DNA of 23,174 bases, from positions 94,798 through 117,971 of the forward strand of contig JH154549.1 of the NCBI GenBank assembly GCA_000226015.1, written 5' to 3'. Source of the stretch: Mnemiopsis leidyi (lineage: Eukaryota > Ctenophora > Tentaculata > Lobata > Bolinopsidae). Below, piece after piece: positions 19,644 through 23,174 of the stretch. The notes beneath the pieces are model-generated. The model ran no database searches. It was given only the letters and a program-made list of their open reading frames with translations, and had not been told where the DNA came from. The position numbers and the translations under genes were made by a program. Every line of letters starts with the position of its first letter. Within the stretch, counting starts at the first letter, position 1.

Positions 19644-19691
19644 CTGGAACCCTGAAACCCCAAGTATTATGTTGAGGTTTCAGGGTTCCAG
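19644..19691. repeat. Perfect 16-bp inverted repeat, 16-nt loop
   Basis: CTGGAACCCTGAAACC at 19644-19659 is matched base for base by its reverse complement at 19676-19691, with 16 nt between. Either strand would form a stable hairpin. It lies about 107 bp past the stop of the minus-strand 7TM gene, probably inside its 3' UTR if the AATAAA at 19460-19465 is used. Confidence 0.95.
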
Positions 19692-19797
19692 AAACATGAA
19701 AGTTTACAAAATAACGTTAACAATAACATTAAAAAACACACTCGGTACAACTGGAGCTGGTAACATGTGTACACCCCGCCTAACCGTTTATATTTGC

Positions 19798-21009
19798 CTA
19801 TCTTAAGCTGGCCTGGTGGCCCACTTCCCTGTTGACGGGGTAACGGTCCATGTTCCCCGACCCAAGTAGCACCCTCCTTTCCTCCTCACTAGATTGTTCT
19901 CCTACCCTCTCCTGATATTTCCTCCAACCCACAGCCTCCCTGAAGTACCATCGTACTGACTTGCTCCTGAACTGCGCAGCTGAGAAGAAGATGCTGTCGG
20001 AGTAGCTGAGGAAGCGAGCTAGGATGCAGTAACACACCGGTTTTATATCTTCCGGGGTGGAGTAGTGAAATAGACAGCTGAAATCTCCGTACGTCAGGAA
20101 ACTGTCCGCAAGAAGAGTGAAGACGCAGTTCAGACCGATCGTGGTGGTGACGAACCTCTCCAAACTGCTCGCGGAGAGATCGTACCTGTTAAAGAAGTAG
20201 AGAGCTGCTATTAACCAGCTACAAGCGAATAGGATGAGCGTCTGTATTCCGAGAAAGGGAACCGGAGCTGCGCTGGAATTCTTCAGAAAGTACATCACTG
20301 TCAGCTGAGTGAGAGACCACAGCACTGATACCACGACAATGATGTAGCCTTTGGTTTTGCTGAGAGGTGTAGTGCGTGTGAAGTTTGGTCTGGCTGGATA
20401 CCAGGAGACTCTGATATTTCCCTTTAAAAACCGGTGAAGTTGGTATGTGCAGAGGAAGAACTTCAGTATCCAAGATGCGTACAAGATCAGCCACGTTAAC
20501 CACTCCAGAATGTGGTCCGCCATATTTCCGTTAAACGAGATTACCTTTCTAAAGTTAAGTTGTTCAAAGAACCTGAAACAAAGAAAACCGTTTAAGAAAT
20601 CCAGCACAACCACCGCAAGGAAGACAACCTCCGTTCCGTTGTTACTCGTTTTGAATCGTGATCTCAAAGCGATGAAAGCTGCGGTTGTAAGGAGGATTAT
20701 AGTTAGCCCGGCAGGAAGGGATGCGTACTTCACAAATCCAAGCGACAGCTCACAAAACGTACTGTGATTTAGAAGATCGCTGATGTTTTCAGAGGACAGA
20801 GTCACCTCTAAATATGTAGTGTGGTTCTGGCAGAACATGCCGCTGTGCGGTGCTGAACGTGTACGACGAAATTTAAGATGAAGCAAGGCAATGTACATTG
20901 TGAAACTGTAACGGCCGTGACAGGCATTTATTTTATCCTTTTTATAGATATCGCAGTAAATCTTAGGGTGAGTAGTTGAGGTCCAACTTATTAAATTTGC
21001 TGATTTCAT
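19798..21009 (-). CDS. Seven-transmembrane, GPCR-like orphan protein, 403 aa
   Basis: Single exon. Seven hydrophobic segments are visible at about residues 93-116 (ASLPAGLTIILLTTAAFIAL), 126-150 (EVVFLAVVVLDFLNGFLCFR), 165-192 (LEWLTWLILYASWILKFFLC), 220-243 (GYIIVVVSVLWSLTQLTVMY), 250-272 (LGIQTLILFACSWLIAALYF), 282-306 and 325-347. The N-terminal part before the first segment has N-glycosylation sequons (NHT, NIS, NHS), as for an outside N-terminus. After the last segment FRSKSVRWYFREAVGWRK resembles the basic helix 8 of rhodopsin-family receptors. The usual class A marks are missing: there is no DRY after segment 3 (LHRF instead), no CWxP in segment 6 and no NPxxY in segment 7 (SDSIFF instead). 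It may be a strongly diverged receptor or another 7TM protein. Met 38 or Met 58 could be the true start. Ligand unknown. Confidence 0.75.
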   Translation of the reverse strand: MKSANLISWTSTTHPKIYCDIYKKDKINACHGRYSFTMYIALLHLKFRRTRSAPHSGMFCQNHTTYLEVTLSSENISDLLNHSTFCELSLGFVKYASLPAGLTIILLTTAAFIALRSRFKTSNNGTEVVFLAVVVLDFLNGFLCFRFFEQLNFRKVISFNGNMADHILEWLTWLILYASWILKFFLCTYQLHRFLKGNIRVSWYPARPNFTRTTPLSKTKGYIIVVVSVLWSLTQLTVMYFLKNSSAAPVPFLGIQTLILFACSWLIAALYFFNRYDLSASSLERFVTTTIGLNCVFTLLADSFLTYGDFSCLFHYSTPEDIKPVCYCILARFLSYSDSIFFSAAQFRSKSVRWYFREAVGWRKYQERVGEQSSEEERRVLLGSGNMDRYPVNREVGHQASLR

Positions 21010-21138
21010 GAAATGTATTCTCGTGTTACCGACCGGGTCTCTGCATCGGAATAAATAAACTTTTTTCTCTTGATAAAGTCAAAAGTTCAATTTTCCTTTT
21101 ACTTTCTTAATCTTGGGAATGCTAACTTAGGTTCTTTT

Positions 21139-21157
21139 TCATGACATGGTGTCATGA
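21139..21157. promoter_or_regulatory. Near-palindrome TCATGACA-TGG-TGTCATGA upstream of the 7TM gene
   Basis: Two perfect 8-bp arms around a 3-bp centre, 130 bp upstream of the 7TM start codon. The inner TGACAnnnTGTCA resembles a doubled TALE-homeodomain (MEIS/TGIF) core, but the fit to any one factor is a guess. Confidence 0.25.
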
Positions 21158-21190
21158 CGAACTTCTCATTTAAATCTGGTCTGCAATGCA

Positions 21191-21597
21191 GACTCTGCAT
21201 ACTTTTGTTTACGAAAGGCCTACCTGATCAATAATAGCAGTGCAATGAAATACATAATTTTTAATCATCAAATGTAAAAAATAAATCATTTTTCAATAAA
21301 ACTTCAATGAATAACCGTGATTAATTGATTTAATGAAGAACATAAAATATAAAATTAGATTATGATGCGTGAGTAAGATGCTGTTATCTAAAATGTTTGA
21401 CTCTGCATACTCCTGTTTACTGTAAGGCCTACCTGATTAATAATAGTGCAATTAAATACATAAATTTTTATTATAAAATCTTTAAAATACATAATTTTTC
21501 AATAAAACTTCAATGAATAACCGTGATTACTTGATTGAACATAAAAGATAAAATTAGATTATGATGCGTGAGTAAGATGCTGTTATCTAAAATGTGT
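21191..21597. repeat. Tandem duplication of about 208 bp
   Basis: Bases 21191-21398 recur at 21399-21597, both beginning GACTCTGCATAC and ending GCTGTTATCTAAAATGT. Most differences are small indels and single substitutions; a 32-bp-plus block (TTTTTCAATAAAACTTCAATG and on) is unchanged. It lies between the starts of one minus-strand gene and the end of the next, about 180 bp upstream of the 7TM gene. Confidence 0.93.
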
Positions 21598-22090
21598 AAA
21601 AACACTGACGGGAGTATCATGTACATATAATGTTTTCCAGAAATTTGACATAAAAGAGCTAAAAAATCTTACATGTCAGCAGAAACATATTAACTTTTGA
21701 TGTTGGTGGTCAGAAGAGAAACGCACAGATAATTAAGGCTTGAATTCTTCGTTTAATTACATCATTAGAGCCTCAAATTATTTATTTAATAGTAGTTGTT
21801 GAAAGTATTAAAACTAATTTTTATTATGCATTGCGGCGATTACCATGCATTGCGGCCAATACAAAATAATGATGCATCCTGTAGCAATGATGCAACTGCT
21901 ACTCTATAACGCTAATCATTCTACAGTATTTCCACTTCATCTTGGTTCTCAATTCTTTCATTTTCGTATCTATAAACTATGACGGTCTAAATAAAATATC
22001 ATACTGTAATGATTAAAGACTTGATGGACTACATAGTGCAGTGCACACTAAAGCCTTCTATGTTGTACATGCACCAGTTCCTGTTTCCGA
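21598..22090. other. Spacer between the GYPPQQ-repeat gene and the tandem duplication
   Basis: A+T-rich DNA without a gene. ATGCATTGCGGC occurs twice about 19 bp apart near 21826-21857. No clear poly(A) hexamer for the minus-strand gene at 22091 was found in the nearest 100 bp. Confidence 0.5.
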
Positions 22091-22831
22091 CTAGTCACTG
22101 TCATGGTCATGGAATGATGAATGAAACTTATCATGTCTAGACTCGTGTCTGTCCACAAAAGACTGATGTCTGTCCCTGAAAGAATTGTTACTCTCCCGAC
22201 AATCCGCTCTAAACGCATCAAAACTGTTTTGGAAGCTGGAACCTCCGTCCAAGGACCGCCTCCTACCGTGACGCATGTGGCGGAGATTATGACGACGATG
22301 GAACCAGGGACTGTGTCTTGAGTATCTTTCCGGGGAATTGCCCATGATGACCACCTGTGTGCCTGGTGGATAGAGCTGACCTCCCACTATTACTGGTTGT
22401 TGGCTGTATGGCTGTAAAGCTTGTTGAGGTGGGTATCCTTGTTGTGGTGGATATCCTTGTTGTGGTGGATACCCTTGTTGTGGTGGATACCCTTGTTGTG
22501 GTGGGTATCCTTGTTGTGGTGGATATCCTTGTTGTGGTGGGTATCCTTGTTGTGGGTATCCTTGTTGAGGTGGATATCCTTGCAGAGATGGAGGGGTAAT
22601 AACTGGTTGGGCGATCTTGGGTAACGCTGGTGCAGCTGCGCCTGGCGCCTCAGACTGAGGTGGATAATTGGCTGCAGGCTGAGGTGGATAACTGGCTGCA
22701 GGCTGAGGTGGATAACCGGCTGGAGGCTGAGGTGGATAACTGGTGGTTTGTGGAGTAGCTGGATATCCTGCTTGTCCTTGTGGTGGACCTTTACTGTAAA
22801 CTTTTCCAGTTGTGCTTTGCTCTGCTCCCAT
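22091..22831 (-). CDS. Probably N-myristoylated GYPPQQ-repeat protein with a His/Arg-rich tail
   Basis: Single exon, 246 residues, start MGAEQSTTGK. Gly2 with Ser6 fits the N-myristoylation consensus, so the protein is probably membrane-tethered. Residues 11-70 hold YPPQP-type repeats (GYPPQP, SYPPQP, NYPPQS), and about 88-143 hold nine GYPPQQ units in a row, one of them shortened to GYPQQ. Such XYPPX tails occur on annexins, scramblases and rhodopsins, where they bind WW or other modules, but here no such folded domain follows. After QPVIVGGQLYPPGTQVVIMG comes a tail of about 75 residues rich in His, Arg, Ser and Asp (RHSPWFHRRHNLRHMRHGRR; FRDRHQSFVDRHESRHDKFH) ending HDHDSD. The protein is expected to be disordered. 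No orthologue recognised. Confidence 0.78.
   Translation of the reverse strand: MGAEQSTTGKVYSKGPPQGQAGYPATPQTTSYPPQPPAGYPPQPAASYPPQPAANYPPQSEAPGAAAPALPKIAQPVITPPSLQGYPPQQGYPQQGYPPQQGYPPQQGYPPQQGYPPQQGYPPQQGYPPQQGYPPQQALQPYSQQPVIVGGQLYPPGTQVVIMGNSPERYSRHSPWFHRRHNLRHMRHGRRRSLDGGSSFQNSFDAFRADCRESNNSFRDRHQSFVDRHESRHDKFHSSFHDHDSD
22420..22578. repeat. 18-bp coding minisatellite (GYPPQQ units)
   Basis: Nine units of an 18-bp repeat like CTTGTTGTGGTGGATATC (plus strand), one shortened to 15 bp, all in frame with the minus-strand gene. A second, looser 24-bp array (TGAGGTGGATAACTGGCTGC type) at about 22657-22740 encodes its YPPQPAA units. Confidence 0.93.
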
Positions 22832-23174
22832 TGTGTCTGTATTTACTTATTCTTTGCTAAACTGAAGTATTTGGTATAATATACGGACTTTTTTCTCGTA
22901 CGTTCGTTAAAACATGATTATTTTATGTTATTGAATTTCCATGAATTAATTAAATCGTGTAGTTAAAAGAGAGCTCACTGAAATCTTAATGTTTCTTCTT
23001 TCTAGCCCATGAAACCGACCATTATTCTTAACTCAGTGCAATATCCTTTGAAAAGTTTGTAATCAGTTAGTTCAAAGTTAATTAGTGTTAAAATAATTAG
23101 GAATGAAGGCAATTTGATACTTCGCCTACGCAAGGTTGGGGCAAGGTTGGGGCAAGGTTGGGCAAGGTCTTGAG
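22832..23174. other. 5' flank of the GYPPQQ gene, with an 11-bp repeat at the window edge
   Basis: A+T-rich flank with no gene seen. At 23131-23168 a unit CAAGGTTGGGG repeats three times and then breaks down to CAAGGT near the window end. The G-rich strand runs 5'->3' on the plus strand. Confidence 0.6.

Larger units (their letters stand above)
17626..19797. other. Intergenic spacer with a CA microsatellite and the 3' flank of the 7TM gene
   Basis: No gene is recognisable from 17626 to 19640. The stretch is A+T-rich. It contains a (CA)n-type microsatellite at about 19198-19237 and TTTATT at 19460-19465 (AATAAA on the minus strand), a possible poly(A) signal for the gene at 19798-21009. If so, the perfect inverted repeat at 19644-19691 is in its 3' UTR. 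Confidence 0.5.

Noticed and set aside
22357..22624. Plus-strand ORFs rich in Val/Ile/Leu/Trp across the 18-bp repeat
   Set aside because: They are the antisense readings of the GYPPQQ array; any open repeat of length divisible by three gives such shadows.

Overview
The window is nuclear DNA from an animal, about 60% A+T by eye. Genes have short introns with GT/AG borders, AATAAA or ATTAAA signals and animal-type proteins: an ER-type glutathione peroxidase, the SWI/SNF subunit SMARCD/BAF60, a BAR-RhoGAP of the RICH/nadrin group, and a 7TM receptor-like protein. An in-frame TGA read as selenocysteine shows that the host makes selenoproteins. I cannot fix the phylum. A small-genome marine invertebrate is plausible, but that is inference.

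Layout. 1-1420: a 42-bp tandem array runs straight into a four-exon selenocysteine glutathione peroxidase ending in KDEL. 1679-4100: six-exon SMARCD. 4101-8611: a 4.5-kb gene-poor stretch with a cluster of CACGTG E-boxes, a 15-bp repeat and one possible 48-aa membrane micropeptide. 8612-11632: three-exon BAR-RhoGAP with a proline-rich tail carrying three NPF motifs. About 12471-16284: a seven-exon, basic, low-complexity nuclear-type protein with a divergent PWWP-like module, behind NRF1-like and YY1-like promoter motifs. On the minus strand follow three single-exon genes: an ankyrin-repeat protein (16873-17622), a divergent seven-transmembrane protein (19798-21009) and a probably myristoylated GYPPQQ-repeat protein (22091-22831). 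Between the last two lies a 208-bp tandem duplication.

The genes do not form a functional cluster. They are a normal mix of neighbours: ER redox, chromatin remodelling, Rho/membrane trafficking, chromatin reading and receptor. All four plus-strand genes have introns and all three minus-strand genes have none. Exon borders were placed by hand from splice motifs, reading phase and family alignment from memory. Phases close without error in every multi-exon gene; the last exon of the PWWP-like gene is the least certain.

The most interesting locus is the left edge. The 42-bp repeat has a length divisible by three, lies in the reading frame of the peroxidase and spells a signal-peptide-like segment in each copy. 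It also carries a branch point, pyrimidine tract and AG in the copy touching the gene, so it may be an amplified splice acceptor, a duplicated signal-peptide exon, or both.
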